Numbered from the stretch's first letter, positions 43,270 to 53,020 are shown. The stretch: DNA of 64,000 bases from JABDFW01 sp035550215 (GCA_035550215.1 DASZPM010000019.1:51129-115128), one strand, 5' to 3'. Made by a program: numbers and translations. Notes: generated by a model from the letters alone, not told the origin.

Positions 43270-44940
43270 TTATTTATTATATCCCGCTGTTTTCTTTATA
43301 CCATCTTCGGCGGTTTTCCATACCAGGTTAAAGAACGACTTTGTAATATCCCTTTTATGGCTGCAGGGCAATGTTCGTACATCGCCACCCGGGGTGGGGT
43401 TGGCATTTTTAATAACAAATGTGTTGGCTATAAATGACAGCAGGCCGCGCTTTTTAAACTGCATAGTGTCGGCGGGGTCTTTTTTAAGCACTGCTATTTT
43501 TAAATTGCTGTACAAAAATGTTATGCTGCCTTTGGCATTGTAATTATCGCCGCTTATATGCGTGGTAAGGCTTTCTATTTTGCCCTGCTGTATGCTAAAC
43601 CTGCCCAGCGGTTCGGCCACGGCATTCAATTGCGTGGCATCCATACCGGCCATGGCTGCGTCAACACTAAAAACACCCTGCTTTGCTTTGGCAAGGTTAA
43701 ACATAAATGTTGCGGTTACATTGGCCTTGTGTAAAAAAATGGCTTCGGCTTTTATCTTCATTACATCGTTTTGCGCTATGCTGCTTTTGGTGTTGGCTAT
43801 ATTGGTTACAACACCATGCGCATTGCTAAAGGTTATGGTGCCTGTTTTGCCGCTGTTGGGGTTAAGCTCGCTGTAGCTAATATCAAAATCGCGCAGCGTA
43901 ATAGCGCGTATGCTTACAGGCGTTGAATCTTTCATAAGCAACTGGTGTGGGTACTTACCCAGCTTTGATGGCGGTGTTGGCAAGCGCCTGTCTGTGTAAA
44001 TATCCAGTGTGCCGCCGTTCATAGCAATGGTGTCTGCAGTAAACGCTTCGCCTGTTAAAATGTGGCCCCAGTTTATGTTTTGCAGGTGTATGTTGTTAAT
44101 GATTAAATGGTATAAATCTTTTTGGCGAGAAATACGGTGTTCAAATTCTGCCCTGCTGTACCGTGGCTGTACGGTAAACCGGCCAATGTTGGCGGAGTTA
44201 TGCACTGCGTTTAGCGAAACGGAATCCACCACAAGGTAGTACAGGCTGTCAGCCGTGGGTATGCGCATAGTGGCTAATGATGCTACCGCGTTTTTGGCAA
44301 ACAAAAACCTGCTGTAATCATGCGCGGTGGTTGAGTCCATTAATATGTCGTCAAAAAAAACGTTTACATTATCCAGCGCTATTTTTTTACCCGTTTTACC
44401 ACCCGCGTTGTTTTCATGCTCCATGTGCATGTTTTTTACAAACAGTTTTTTTATGGAAAGGCGGTTTAACTGTTTGGCCATTTTATCGTACAGGCCCTGT
44501 ATTGTTGTGGAATCTTTTACCGGTGCGTGCTGCCCCATGTGAAATATCTCTACGTAAGGCTGGTTGATGTATAAGGTGTCCAGGTCAATTTTTTTGTTAG
44601 AAATAAAGTCGTTCAAATCAATGCCGGTTACCAGCAGGGTATCAAGACTCACCTTGAATATGTTGGGGGGAAGTGTGCCCGCCGCCTTCATTTTGGTTAT
44701 TACCGTGCTATCAGGCAAAAGCCTTGCATTTACCACCGTTAGCCTTGAGGAGAGTACATCAGCGTCAAGCGTGTCAAATTCAAGCCTGTAAAGGCTGTCT
44801 GTGGCCTTTATTACCAGCGATTGCAGTTTGTCTTTTATAACGGGCTCAAAATCTGCCAGCTTTCGCTTTTTAAGGTAAATAAAAACACCAAGAACAATTA
44901 GCGCCGCAATAGTTATGGTGATGATGATGGCTTTCTTCAT
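43270..44940 (-). CDS. AsmA-like (DUF748-type) envelope protein
   Basis: 556 residues with one N-terminal anchor helix (about 4-23) followed by a large repeating beta structure: many strands of the form DTL-x-(V/I)-x-(G/N) and SLDTLLVTGID, as in AsmA/DUF748 proteins that line membrane-spanning lipid-transport or assembly bridges. No catalytic site. The C-terminus has a short basic RDITKSFFNLVWKTAEDGIKKTAG helix that looks membrane-associated. The exact family is uncertain; the role in lipid or outer-membrane transport is by analogy. Confidence 0.6.
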   Translation of the reverse strand: MKKAIIITITIAALIVLGVFIYLKKRKLADFEPVIKDKLQSLVIKATDSLYRLEFDTLDADVLSSRLTVVNARLLPDSTVITKMKAAGTLPPNIFKVSLDTLLVTGIDLNDFISNKKIDLDTLYINQPYVEIFHMGQHAPVKDSTTIQGLYDKMAKQLNRLSIKKLFVKNMHMEHENNAGGKTGKKIALDNVNVFFDDILMDSTTAHDYSRFLFAKNAVASLATMRIPTADSLYYLVVDSVSLNAVHNSANIGRFTVQPRYSRAEFEHRISRQKDLYHLIINNIHLQNINWGHILTGEAFTADTIAMNGGTLDIYTDRRLPTPPSKLGKYPHQLLMKDSTPVSIRAITLRDFDISYSELNPNSGKTGTITFSNAHGVVTNIANTKSSIAQNDVMKIKAEAIFLHKANVTATFMFNLAKAKQGVFSVDAAMAGMDATQLNAVAEPLGRFSIQQGKIESLTTHISGDNYNAKGSITFLYSNLKIAVLKKDPADTMQFKKRGLLSFIANTFVIKNANPTPGGDVRTLPCSHKRDITKSFFNLVWKTAEDGIKKTAGYNK

Positions 44941-45055
44941 ACAACCTATTGTTCTAAAATTGTACCATAAAAATTACACAATTATGTTTGTGGGAATTTT
45001 ATGCAAGCGGGAACGTGTGATATTTTTTATGTTGAGCCATCCGCAAAGCGGCCTT

Positions 45056-45297
45056 AAAGACTGTTACCGGGTGCTGTGTGGCCTCAGAAAAATGGCGTTA
45101 ATTAAATTTGAGAGACGGGCGTTAAGCAATGAAATCCATGCATAGGTGTTGGGCAATATTGTTAGCTCAAAAGTCGCACCGAAGCTTGGCTTTATTCAAA
45201 AGACAGAGCTATTTCATTGCAGTCCGGCGAACAAATTTTTAGCCATTTTTCTGCAGCCTTGACCTTTTGGTTCTTTTGGGTCAAGCCAAAAGAACAT
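45056..45297. repeat. dispersed repeat family A, copy 1
   Basis: About 242 bases that recur at 51822-52063 and 52516-52756 with most positions shared. The 5' third keeps a readable GLRKMALIKF-ERRALSNEI peptide; the 3' end is a hairpin in which GTTCTTTTGG pairs with CCAAAAGAAC around GTCAAG. No family B sequence precedes this copy. Likely a non-autonomous mobile or REP-like element. Confidence 0.8.
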
Positions 45298-45460
45298 GAT
45301 AAAAAATGATGATGTGCGATATTGCGTACTGTGTCACGCTGTATAATACATACGTATTTGTTGCTACCGGTATCATGTACTTACGGGCAAAAAAAATCCT
45401 GCACAATAATTCGTATAGCCGGGCGGGGCGCGTTTCATCCTTCGGGGCTATCACCCCATA

Positions 45461-45487
45461 AAAAACCCCCTCCAGGAATGGAGAGGG
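45461..45487 (-). terminator. intrinsic terminator of the ROK gene
   Basis: CCCCCTCC (45466-45473) pairs with GGAGAGGG (45480-45487) with one mismatch; the A-run on the left is the U tract on the minus strand. It lies about 70 bases past the ROK stop codon. Confidence 0.6.
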
Positions 45488-45555
45488 CCTTCTCGCGTCG
45501 TTTTTTAAACAAAAAACTGTCTTTATCAGGTTATTACACTTACTGCTTTGTGCTG

Positions 45556-46794
45556 CTATGCCATATCACCCGGCTGTAACTGTGTTTCTGTTTCTGCCTG
45601 CATAACATCGTTCAACTGGCCGTTGCCGTAATTCTCCATCACCAGTGCTGCCGAGCCAATCAGTTCTGCTTCATACCCCAGGGATGATAATTCAATTTCC
45701 GTACTTGCTGCAAGCCGTGGTATGCAATGCTCATTCAACGCCTGCTGTATGGACGCCTTCCATATTTTACCGGCCAGTGAGCCACGCCCGCTTAAAATAA
45801 TAGTTTCGGGGTTAAGCAGGTGTATTAAAATAGCTACGCCCTTACCAATGTTGTACCCCGCTTCTGAAAAATTTTCAATAGCAAGCTGGTCGCCCTTTTG
45901 CGCGGCCTTCATTATATAACCAAAAGCATCTTCTATCTCGGTATCAAACACCTGGTCTTTCAGCGCGGATGTCCTGCCGTTTTTTATGGCCTTTCTTGTT
46001 TTATCAACCATGGCCGTAAGCGAACTTTCTGTTTCAAGGCAACCCGTTTTACCGCATACCGTACAAATTTTGTCGTTGGTAAAAAGCGATATATGGCTAA
46101 ATTCCCCTGCAAACCCGTTATATCCCCTGAAGAGGTTGCCGTTTAACACAAGCCCAAGGCCAATACCCCAGCCAACGTTAAGCACCATGGCATTGCTTTT
46201 ATTAATGGCTTTGCCAAAGCGCAGCTCTGCAAGGGCAATAAGGCTGCTGTCGTTATCAATAAACACATCAAGCCCTGTTTTTGCGGATATGTATTCAGGT
46301 ATGTTGTACAGCGGCTCCTGGAAGGAGTAGTTAATGCCTTTGGCACTGTCAACAAAGCCGGGCATGCCAATACCAATGCCTGCAATTTTGGCTTTGGGTA
46401 TGCCGCTGCTGTTTATGTATTCTTCAATTTTTTCCGCCAGTTCAAATATGGGGTTGGGGTTATTCCATATATCCATTTCAAACTTTTCTACGCCGGTAAC
46501 GTATTTGTTGTGCACATCCATAATAACAATGCGCGTTACAAACTGGTCCATGGCAACGGAAACAATATATTGTATGCCCGGCCTTAACGAATAGGTTGCC
46601 GGCCGCCGCCCGCCGCTTGAGGGGGCAAGGCCTGTTTCGTCAATATAATCTTCCTTAATAAGTTCCTGTAAAATTTTGTTGGTTAGCGGCAAGCTTTTAT
46701 TTATCCGTTCACTTATTTCAGCGCATGACATAACGTTGCCGAAATACAGTTGCTTGATAATGCTTTTTTTGTAGTTCTCTTTCTTCTCCGACAT
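45556..46794 (-). CDS. ROK family transcriptional regulator
   Basis: 412 residues: a winged helix at the N-terminus (NVMSCAEISERINKSLPLTNKILQELIKEDYIDETG) followed by a ROK sugar-kinase-like domain. The zinc motif CTVCGKTGCLE, the glycine loop NVGWGIGLGLVLNG and IDNDSSLIALAELRFG are intact, so it probably binds a sugar or sugar phosphate; whether it also has kinase activity is unknown. No sugar operon is adjacent, so the target is unclear. Own terminator at 45461-45487. Confidence 0.9.
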   Translation of the reverse strand: MSEKKENYKKSIIKQLYFGNVMSCAEISERINKSLPLTNKILQELIKEDYIDETGLAPSSGGRRPATYSLRPGIQYIVSVAMDQFVTRIVIMDVHNKYVTGVEKFEMDIWNNPNPIFELAEKIEEYINSSGIPKAKIAGIGIGMPGFVDSAKGINYSFQEPLYNIPEYISAKTGLDVFIDNDSSLIALAELRFGKAINKSNAMVLNVGWGIGLGLVLNGNLFRGYNGFAGEFSHISLFTNDKICTVCGKTGCLETESSLTAMVDKTRKAIKNGRTSALKDQVFDTEIEDAFGYIMKAAQKGDQLAIENFSEAGYNIGKGVAILIHLLNPETIILSGRGSLAGKIWKASIQQALNEHCIPRLAASTEIELSSLGYEAELIGSAALVMENYGNGQLNDVMQAETETQLQPGDMA

Positions 46795-46936
46795 ACGAGG
46801 ATATATGGTTGGCAGTTAGTGCTTTCTTACAGCATTCAACAGTAAAAATATTGAATTAACAACCAGTTGTTATTTTTTGCATTTTTTTCCTATAATCTGT
46901 TAAAAAAGTGGTAATGGCGGGCAAAAAAATGGCCTT

Positions 46937-47662
46937 TTACCGGTATAATTTATGGGTAACCACCTGCTCAATCACCTGCTCCCGGTAGTTACGGCTTATG
47001 GGCACGGTATGGGTTTGTATAAACAGCTCGTTGCCTTCAATACGGTCAATTTTGCTTTTTGATACGATGTACGATTTATGCACGCGTATAAACAAATGGC
47101 TGTCAAGCCGCTGCTCCCAGCTTTTTAATTGCTGCAGCGTAATGTATTTGCCCTTATGGGTATATATGGCCACGTAATTCTGCATGCCTTCTATGTACAG
47201 TATCTCGTTAATATAAATGCGCTCGTACTTGTTGCCGCATTTTATAAAAAAGTAATCAGCCTCCTGCGGCACTTTGCCTGCTGCGGCATTGCTGCGCTGT
47301 GTAACAAGGTGGTGATAATCTTTTGCTTTATTTACCGCTTTAAAAAAGCGCTCAAATGTTATGGGCTTAAGCAGGTAATCCAGCACATTTAGCTGAAAGC
47401 TTTCCAGCGCGTAAGTGGGAAAAGCGGTGGTAATAATAACCATCGGCAGCTTTTGCGCAATCTTCAAAAAATCTATGCCGTTCATTTTCGGCATTTGTAT
47501 GTCTAAAAAAATAAGGTCAACCGCATGTTCATCCAGCAGGGCAGAAAGCTCCAGCGTGTTTTCGCAGGTTTTTACCAGGTGCAAAAAATCAATCTCCCTT
47601 ACATAGTTGGCTATGCCTTCTCTTGCCAAAGGCTCATCATCAATAATTACACAGTTTATCAT
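46937..47662 (-). CDS. LytTR family response regulator
   Basis: 241 residues: a receiver domain with DD at 8-9, phospho-acceptor Asp54 in LIFLDIQMPKMNG and the conserved Lys in LLKPI (near 108), then a LytTR DNA-binding domain (about 135-238) with YFIKCGNKYERIYINEILYIEG and a VHKSYIVSKSKI block. Pairs with the histidine kinase immediately upstream (23 bases apart). The divergent outer-membrane barrel at 49111 is a natural target. Confidence 0.93.
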   Translation of the reverse strand: MINCVIIDDEPLAREGIANYVREIDFLHLVKTCENTLELSALLDEHAVDLIFLDIQMPKMNGIDFLKIAQKLPMVIITTAFPTYALESFQLNVLDYLLKPITFERFFKAVNKAKDYHHLVTQRSNAAAGKVPQEADYFFIKCGNKYERIYINEILYIEGMQNYVAIYTHKGKYITLQQLKSWEQRLDSHLFIRVHKSYIVSKSKIDRIEGNELFIQTHTVPISRNYREQVIEQVVTHKLYR

Positions 47663-47685
47663 GTTATGTACATCCCGTTTAAAAG

Positions 47686-48837
47686 TTATGCTCCTGCAAA
47701 CATTACCACGTCTTCAGGCTCGCGTGTTTGTGTCATCACTCTCTCCACCAGGTGCAGGGCTAGTTTTACTTCAAAGCTGCTCCCACTGTCGTGTATGCTA
47801 AGGGTATAGTTACCGCCATATATTAAATCAAGCCGCCTGCGTACGTTTTGCAGGCCAATACCACCATAGTGTATCACATCTTTGTTCATACCCGGCGCGG
47901 AAGAGGTGTTTTCTACCGTTAACAGTAATTCTGTTCTTTTCACTTCAAGCTGTATGCGTATGGTATTAGGCTTATCCGCGTGCCGCGATACATGCTTAAA
48001 AGCATTCTCTACAAACGTCATCAATACAAACGGCGCTATCAGTACATGCCCTGTTTGGTTGGTGTTAACGGTAAACTGTACCTGTATGTTATTGTTCTGG
48101 CGCAGTTTCTCCAGCTCAATAAAATTTTCCAGGTACGTTATTTCCTTGCTCAACGGTACCTGGTTGTCGTTACACTCGTATAATTGGTGGCGCAGCAGGT
48201 CAGAAAACTTTGCCAGCGATGATGAAGCTGCATCAGGGTTTTTATGTATGAGAAAGAAAATGGAGTTAATGCTGTTAAACAAAAAATGCGGGTTAAACTG
48301 GTATTTTAAAAACTTCAGTTCAGTTTCCAGGTTTTCTTTTTCCAGCAGTTGCTGCCTGCGCCTGCTGGCAATCCAGCTTTTGGTAAGCTTTATGCTCATG
48401 GCCAATGTTGTGCTGGCAACAGTGGTTTGCAGGGGGTTGGTTACAAGCATGGACCAAAAGTCAAAATCGCCGCCAAACAACTGCCTAAAGCTGATGCCCG
48501 ACACCACCGAACTTATGTAATAACCAGGTACAATAAGCGATGCCGCACAAAATATTGACAGCAGCAGGTAAACAATATATTGAATGTACTTACCCTTCTC
48601 CAAAAAACGCGGCATAAGAAAATAAAGGTTGAAGTAGGCTGCCGCCGCCTGGAAGATGACATAGAACAGGAATTTTATGGTGTAGGGCGAGAAGAACGCG
48701 TCGTGCATTATGACCACGGGGTTCCTGCTCTGCACCGCCCACCATGTATAATTATACAACAGCCAAAACGGTATATGATACAGCTTGTATTTAATAAGCG
48801 GGTTTTGCTTTACGGCTGCCTGTGTGCGGGTGTTCAT
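47686..48837 (-). CDS. sensor histidine kinase (LytS/YesM type)
   Basis: 383 residues: four membrane helices (about 20-37, 53-74, 85-107 and 128-150), then the His_kinase domain FLKYQFNPHFLFNSINSIFF with His184 and a C-terminal HATPase domain with VENAFKHVSR and GGIGLQNVRRRLDLIYG. There is no large sensor domain, so the membrane part probably does the sensing. Encoded just before the LytTR regulator on the same strand. Confidence 0.92.
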   Translation of the reverse strand: MNTRTQAAVKQNPLIKYKLYHIPFWLLYNYTWWAVQSRNPVVIMHDAFFSPYTIKFLFYVIFQAAAAYFNLYFLMPRFLEKGKYIQYIVYLLLSIFCAASLIVPGYYISSVVSGISFRQLFGGDFDFWSMLVTNPLQTTVASTTLAMSIKLTKSWIASRRRQQLLEKENLETELKFLKYQFNPHFLFNSINSIFFLIHKNPDAASSSLAKFSDLLRHQLYECNDNQVPLSKEITYLENFIELEKLRQNNNIQVQFTVNTNQTGHVLIAPFVLMTFVENAFKHVSRHADKPNTIRIQLEVKRTELLLTVENTSSAPGMNKDVIHYGGIGLQNVRRRLDLIYGGNYTLSIHDSGSSFEVKLALHLVERVMTQTREPEDVVMFAGA

Positions 48838-48995
48838 TACAAAATATTGCTTAATAGCTTTAAGCCGAAGTTAGATAAGTTTTGGTGAACGCTTTGCCAA
48901 TAATATTTAAAATGCACCAACTGGTTGACGAGTTGCATGCCTGCATATACAACAGGTTTTACAGGCTGCCAAATAAGCCGCTGCATAAGCTTTTT

Positions 48996-49012
48996 ACGCG
49001 CGCCATGCGCGT
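48996..49012. promoter_or_regulatory. palindrome in the divergent regulator/barrel gap
   Basis: ACGCGC pairs with GCGCGT around GCCAT. It lies in the 273-base gap between the histidine kinase start (48837) and the barrel gene start (49111). A possible operator or hairpin; no LytTR-type direct repeat was confirmed. Confidence 0.3.
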
Positions 49013-49110
49013 GGTCAATTATGTATAACGGCTTGTCACTTACACTTTTTTACGTTTAACACGGCTGCTTTCTTTGCCTTTATAAAACTGTAAACGTAAA
49101 CCACTTTATT

Positions 49111-51564
49111 ATGAAGAATACGCTAACCGGCCTTTTATTGCTGCTTATATGCCAGCACTGCTTTTGCCAGGTTACCGGCACGCTGGTTAACGCCGGCGGC
49201 AGGCCAGTAGCGGCTGCCAATATACTGTTGTTTAAAAACAACGACACCGTTTTTACCAAACGTGCTGTAACAGATGAAAAGGGATTGTTTGAGATTGATA
49301 ATGTTGCCCCCGGTAATTATACGCTGCGCTGCACAAGCATAGGTTACCAAACATTGCAGGCGCCCCCTTTTACGGTAGATGCAACGCATACCATTGTTGC
49401 CATGGGTACACTGGTAATGGCAGATGAAGTAAAGCAACTGGACGGTGTGGTGGTGCGCGCAGAAAAACCGCCATACAGGCAAAGCGCGGAAGGTATTGTG
49501 GTAAACGTGGAGAATAACCTGCTTGCCAAAGGCAGCAGCGCGCTGGAGGTGCTGGAGCACTCCCCGGGGGTTATCGTTGACAGGCACAACAACAGCATTT
49601 TATTAAACGGGAAAAGCGGGGTGAACGTGATGATAAACGGTAAGGTGCAGCGCATGAGCATGGAGCAACTGCTGTCGTTTTTAAGCGGTATGAGCGCGGA
49701 TGATATTGCCACCATTGAACTGTTAAACACACCGGGCGCAAAATACGATGCAGAAGGTAATGCCGGCATTATAAACATTGTGCTTAAGAAAACCAGGAAG
49801 AAGGGCACCAACGGCGGCATTACCGCCACGGCAGGCTATGGTAAATATGAAAAGGCATCGCTTAGCACACGCATAAGCCATAACACGCGCAGGTTTGCGG
49901 TTAACGGATCCTACGCATTTTATCATAATAAAACATACAGCTTTCTGGATGCTTATGGAAGTGAAAATGTACCCGCGCTTAATGGTGAGGCCGGCTTTAC
50001 CTATAAGGGCATAGGCCAATCACGCTCCGGCAGTCATAATTTTAACGCCGGCGCTGATGTGTACCTTACGCCAAAACTAACTGTGGGCGCCAGTGTAAAT
50101 TATAACACCAGCATTACCAATGCAAGCAACCTTAACCGGGATGTGTACACGCTGGGCACAGACTCAACGCTGCACTTTGAAGGCACCATACAAAGCGTTA
50201 GCCACTGGCACAATACCATAGCATCTGTATACCTTGAAAAGCAAATGCATGAAGAAGAAAAACTTACTGTTGATGCAGACTACCTGCGTTATAACATTAA
50301 CAGCCCTGCTACCGTACAGGGGTTGTTTAATGATAAAGATGGCAACGCAGCCGGCTTAAGCGGCGACAGCCTGTTTGCGCCGCAGCAACGGGGGTATAAC
50401 AGCGCGCTTATACAGGTTGGCGTATTTAAGGCCGATTATACAAAACCGCTGGGTAAAAAAGTAAAAATGGATGCGGGCATAAAAGGCAGCTATACCCGCA
50501 GTGATGCATCATCAGGCATTGAAAGCTTTATAAACGGGCAATGGGTAAGCACCACGGAAACAGTGAACAATATAGTAATGAAAGAAGGCATTGGCGCTGC
50601 ATACGCATCATTCAACACACAAATAACACCAACCGTTAACCTTGTAACAGGGCTGCGGTACGAGTATTATGATACACGCGCCAATAACGGGCAAACGGGG
50701 GTGAATGTTTTTAAGCGCAGCCTCGGGCAGTTGTTTCCCGGTGTTTTTCTCACCAAAAAAATCAGCGACAATTCATCCCTGCAGGTTTCATATACCAAAC
50801 GTATCACAAGGCCTTCGTATAACGACCTTGCCTCTTTTGTTAGCTATAACGACCCCCTTTCCGTCTTCACCGGTAACCCGTTGCTAAAGCCCACCATCAC
50901 CCACAATATAAAATTTGGCTATAATTACGGCGGCTACCTTTTCTCCTTACTATTCAGCCGCGATAATAACCTTATTGCACAGGGGCAGCTTACACAAAGC
51001 CCTTCGGGTTATATTGTACTAATATCCCCGCAAAACATTGCATGGCAAAACAGTGTATTGCTGCAGGCCACCATACCCGTTAAAGTAAACAACTGGTGGA
51101 GCATGAACTACAGCGTACTTGGCGCATGGAAACAATATAAAGTAACCTACCCGCTGCAACCGGCAAAAAAAGCGTTTGTATCATGGTCTGGCAACATGCG
51201 GCAAACATTTACATTACCCAAAGGTTTCTCTGCCGAGTTAAGCGCGCAGTTTTACAGCCGGTGGTATTACGCGTCGGACGAAATATTACCGGACGGCTCA
51301 ATAGACATCGGCTTTAAAAAAGAACTCGGCAACAACAAAGGCACCATACAGTTAACGGCGGAAGACATATCAGGCACCAACGGCTTCAGGAGCAACCGCG
51401 GCGGCTTCACGCATGAAGCCTTTGATACAAAAGTGTATATACACTGGCACGCGGAAACAAACGTATTTCCCATTATACGCCTAACCTATTCCCGCACATT
51501 TGGCAGCAACAGCCAGAAAGCACACAAAGCCAATTTGGATGATGAAAAAGACAGGGTGAAATAA
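49111..51564 (+). CDS. outer-membrane beta-barrel protein, TonB-receptor-like
   Basis: 817 residues. Signal peptide ending near CFCQ; residues about 22-95 form a carboxypeptidase-regulatory-like beta domain (GTLVNAGGRPVAAANILLFKN, with YTLRCTSIGYQTL); then a plug-like segment (SALEVLEHSPGVIVDRHNN, INIVLKKTRK) and a long C-terminal barrel rich in Tyr and Asn ending in IRLTYSRTFG. This is the Bacteroidota outer_membrane_beta-barrel_3 type, related to TonB-dependent receptors but with no clear TonB box. Divergent from the LytTR two-component pair, which may regulate it. Ligand unknown. Confidence 0.85.
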   Translation: MKNTLTGLLLLLICQHCFCQVTGTLVNAGGRPVAAANILLFKNNDTVFTKRAVTDEKGLFEIDNVAPGNYTLRCTSIGYQTLQAPPFTVDATHTIVAMGTLVMADEVKQLDGVVVRAEKPPYRQSAEGIVVNVENNLLAKGSSALEVLEHSPGVIVDRHNNSILLNGKSGVNVMINGKVQRMSMEQLLSFLSGMSADDIATIELLNTPGAKYDAEGNAGIINIVLKKTRKKGTNGGITATAGYGKYEKASLSTRISHNTRRFAVNGSYAFYHNKTYSFLDAYGSENVPALNGEAGFTYKGIGQSRSGSHNFNAGADVYLTPKLTVGASVNYNTSITNASNLNRDVYTLGTDSTLHFEGTIQSVSHWHNTIASVYLEKQMHEEEKLTVDADYLRYNINSPATVQGLFNDKDGNAAGLSGDSLFAPQQRGYNSALIQVGVFKADYTKPLGKKVKMDAGIKGSYTRSDASSGIESFINGQWVSTTETVNNIVMKEGIGAAYASFNTQITPTVNLVTGLRYEYYDTRANNGQTGVNVFKRSLGQLFPGVFLTKKISDNSSLQVSYTKRITRPSYNDLASFVSYNDPLSVFTGNPLLKPTITHNIKFGYNYGGYLFSLLFSRDNNLIAQGQLTQSPSGYIVLISPQNIAWQNSVLLQATIPVKVNNWWSMNYSVLGAWKQYKVTYPLQPAKKAFVSWSGNMRQTFTLPKGFSAELSAQFYSRWYYASDEILPDGSIDIGFKKELGNNKGTIQLTAEDISGTNGFRSNRGGFTHEAFDTKVYIHWHAETNVFPIIRLTYSRTFGSNSQKAHKANLDDEKDRVK

Positions 51565-51637
51565 GATGTATTGGGTGAATGTCAGGTGATAATAGTCAAC
51601 AGTTATTGGCCAATAGTCATCAGCCATTGTTCGTATT

Positions 51638-51650
51638 GTTCCGCAGGAAC
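51638..51650. repeat. short palindrome GTTCC-GCA-GGAAC
   Basis: A 5-bp perfect inverted repeat. A close relative (GTTCCGCAGGAGC) is at 52959-52971, so it is a dispersed REP-like unit within the repeat-rich gap. Confidence 0.45.
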
Positions 51651-51673
51651 GTATAGGTTGTAACGAATGAATG

Positions 51674-51770
51674 ATGCCTACTCTTTCACGCTCATTATTT
51701 TTACCTGGTGTACTTCGCATGTTTTATTTATACTTACCGCTGAGAGTGCAAACTGGCAATGGTTTATATA
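51674..51770. repeat. dispersed repeat family B, copy 3 (3' part only)
   Basis: Matches the last 100 bases of the family B copies at 52095-52440 and 55358-55698: CTCTTTCAC, then GGTGTACTTCGCATGTTTTA, CTTACCGCTGAGAG, and GGCAATGG. It is followed 52 bases later by family A copy 2, the same order as elsewhere. Confidence 0.65.
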
Positions 51771-51821
51771 TTTTTTCTGTCTCTAATTTCCTCCATTTAG
51801 TTTAACAATAAACAAAACCCG

Positions 51822-52063
51822 GAAGACTGCGCCCACGTGCTGTCCGGCCTCAGAAAAATGGCGTTAATAAAATTTGAGAGATGGGCGTTAAGCAATGAAA
51901 TCTATGCACAGGTGCACAATAATATTTTTAGTTCGTATGTCGCACCAAAGTTGGGATATATTCAAAAGACGGAACTATTTCATTGTAGCCCGGCGAACAA
52001 ATTTTTAGTCATTTTTCTGCAGCCTTGACCTTTTGGTTCTTTTGGGTTAAGCCAAAAGAACAT
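51822..52063. repeat. dispersed repeat family A, copy 2
   Basis: Shares most bases with copy 1, including GCCTCAGAAAAATGGCGTTA, GGGCGTTAAGCAATGAAATC, CGGCGAACAAATTTTTAG and the terminal hairpin (one base of its loop differs). The peptide in its 5' part is open for 63 codons but matches no known gene. Confidence 0.8.
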
Positions 52064-52094
52064 ACTAAATATTCTTCACATACAGCAACTTGCA

Positions 52095-52440
52095 ATGAGC
52101 AATAAGAAATTATTCCTTTGCGCTACTTGTGAGGCTTTCACCTTTGTGCATTTTGTGGTAAAGCTTCTCACTTATCATCATGTCTCATTTTATGCTTTTT
52201 CTTTCTTTTCTCTTGAAAGAAAAGAAAGAAACAAAGAAAAGTTCAAGGGCGGGCCAAAACGCTCCGCAGTACCGCCCTTGCCCGCGCCTCCATTTACACC
52301 ACAACGCACTTGCTTACTTTTATCCTGTTGCATGATACTGCATATTCTTTCATGTTTATAATTTTTGCTTGGTGTACTCCGTATGTTTTATTTGCACTTA
52401 CTGCTGAGAGCGCAGGTCAGCAATGGGTTATGTATGTTTT
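52095..52440. repeat. dispersed repeat family B, copy 1 (complete)
   Basis: About 346 bases. It contains a pyrimidine/purine hairpin (52198-52210 with 52219-52231, 13 bp) and a second hairpin in which CAAGGGCGG (52244-52252) pairs with CCGCCCTTG (52272-52280). The same elements recur, partly decayed, in copy 2 at 55358. Short reading frames across it are not conserved as proteins. Family A copy 3 follows 75 bases later. Confidence 0.75.
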
Positions 52441-52515
52441 CCGCTTTCAACTTCTAACATTATTTTAGTTACCGTTGTCTCTAAAAGCAGATGCTACGAT
52501 AAAACGTTGAGTTTT

Positions 52516-52756
52516 GAAGACTGCCACCGGGTACTGCCGGCCTCAGAAAAATGGCGTTAATAAAATTTATGAGACGGGCGTTAAGCAATGAAATCCATTC
52601 CCTGTAGCCAGGCAGTATTGTTATCCCAAAAGTTGCACTCACGGCCGGCTTTATTCAAAAGATGGAACTATTTCATTGTAGCCCGGCGAACAAATTTTTA
52701 GCCATTTTTCTGCAGCCTTGACCTTTTGGTTCTTTTGGGTCAAGCCAAAAGAACAT
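52516..52756. repeat. dispersed repeat family A, copy 3
   Basis: Shares the AATGGCGTTAATAAAATTT, GGGCGTTAAGCAATGAAATC and CGGCGAACAAATTTTTAGCC blocks and the GTTCTTTTGG/CCAAAAGAAC hairpin with copies 1 and 2; the middle 60 bases have diverged most. Confidence 0.8.
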
Positions 52757-52916
52757 ACAACAGTAGCGGCAGCATGCAACAGTTTTTGTTACCATCTTCT
52801 TTCTCTTACCAATATTATGCCCCTATGGGGATCTGTAGCTGCGTCTTACGGATTTCCCGTCTTATACGAGGAGATGCGGATTCGCCCGCTGCGAACGGCA
52901 GGATGATGAAGCCAGC

Positions 52917-52931
52917 CGTTCCGCCGGAACG
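52917..52931. repeat. near-perfect palindrome
   Basis: CGTTCCG and CGGAACG form a 7-bp inverted repeat around one base. Similar units are at 51638 and 52959. The wider gap 52757-53020 otherwise holds no credible gene. Confidence 0.4.
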
Positions 52932-53020
52932 AAAAATACCATAGCAATTTGTCTTATGTTCCGCAGGAGCGTATGGTGAAAGCGTGTTTTATTAGCCATC
53001 CGCGAAGCGGATTGCCATAA

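Noticed and set aside
52095..52361. 88-codon frame in the repeat array and similar ones at 44915 and 55409
   Set aside because: They lie inside repeat families A and B, and the frames are not kept between copies beyond a short peptide.
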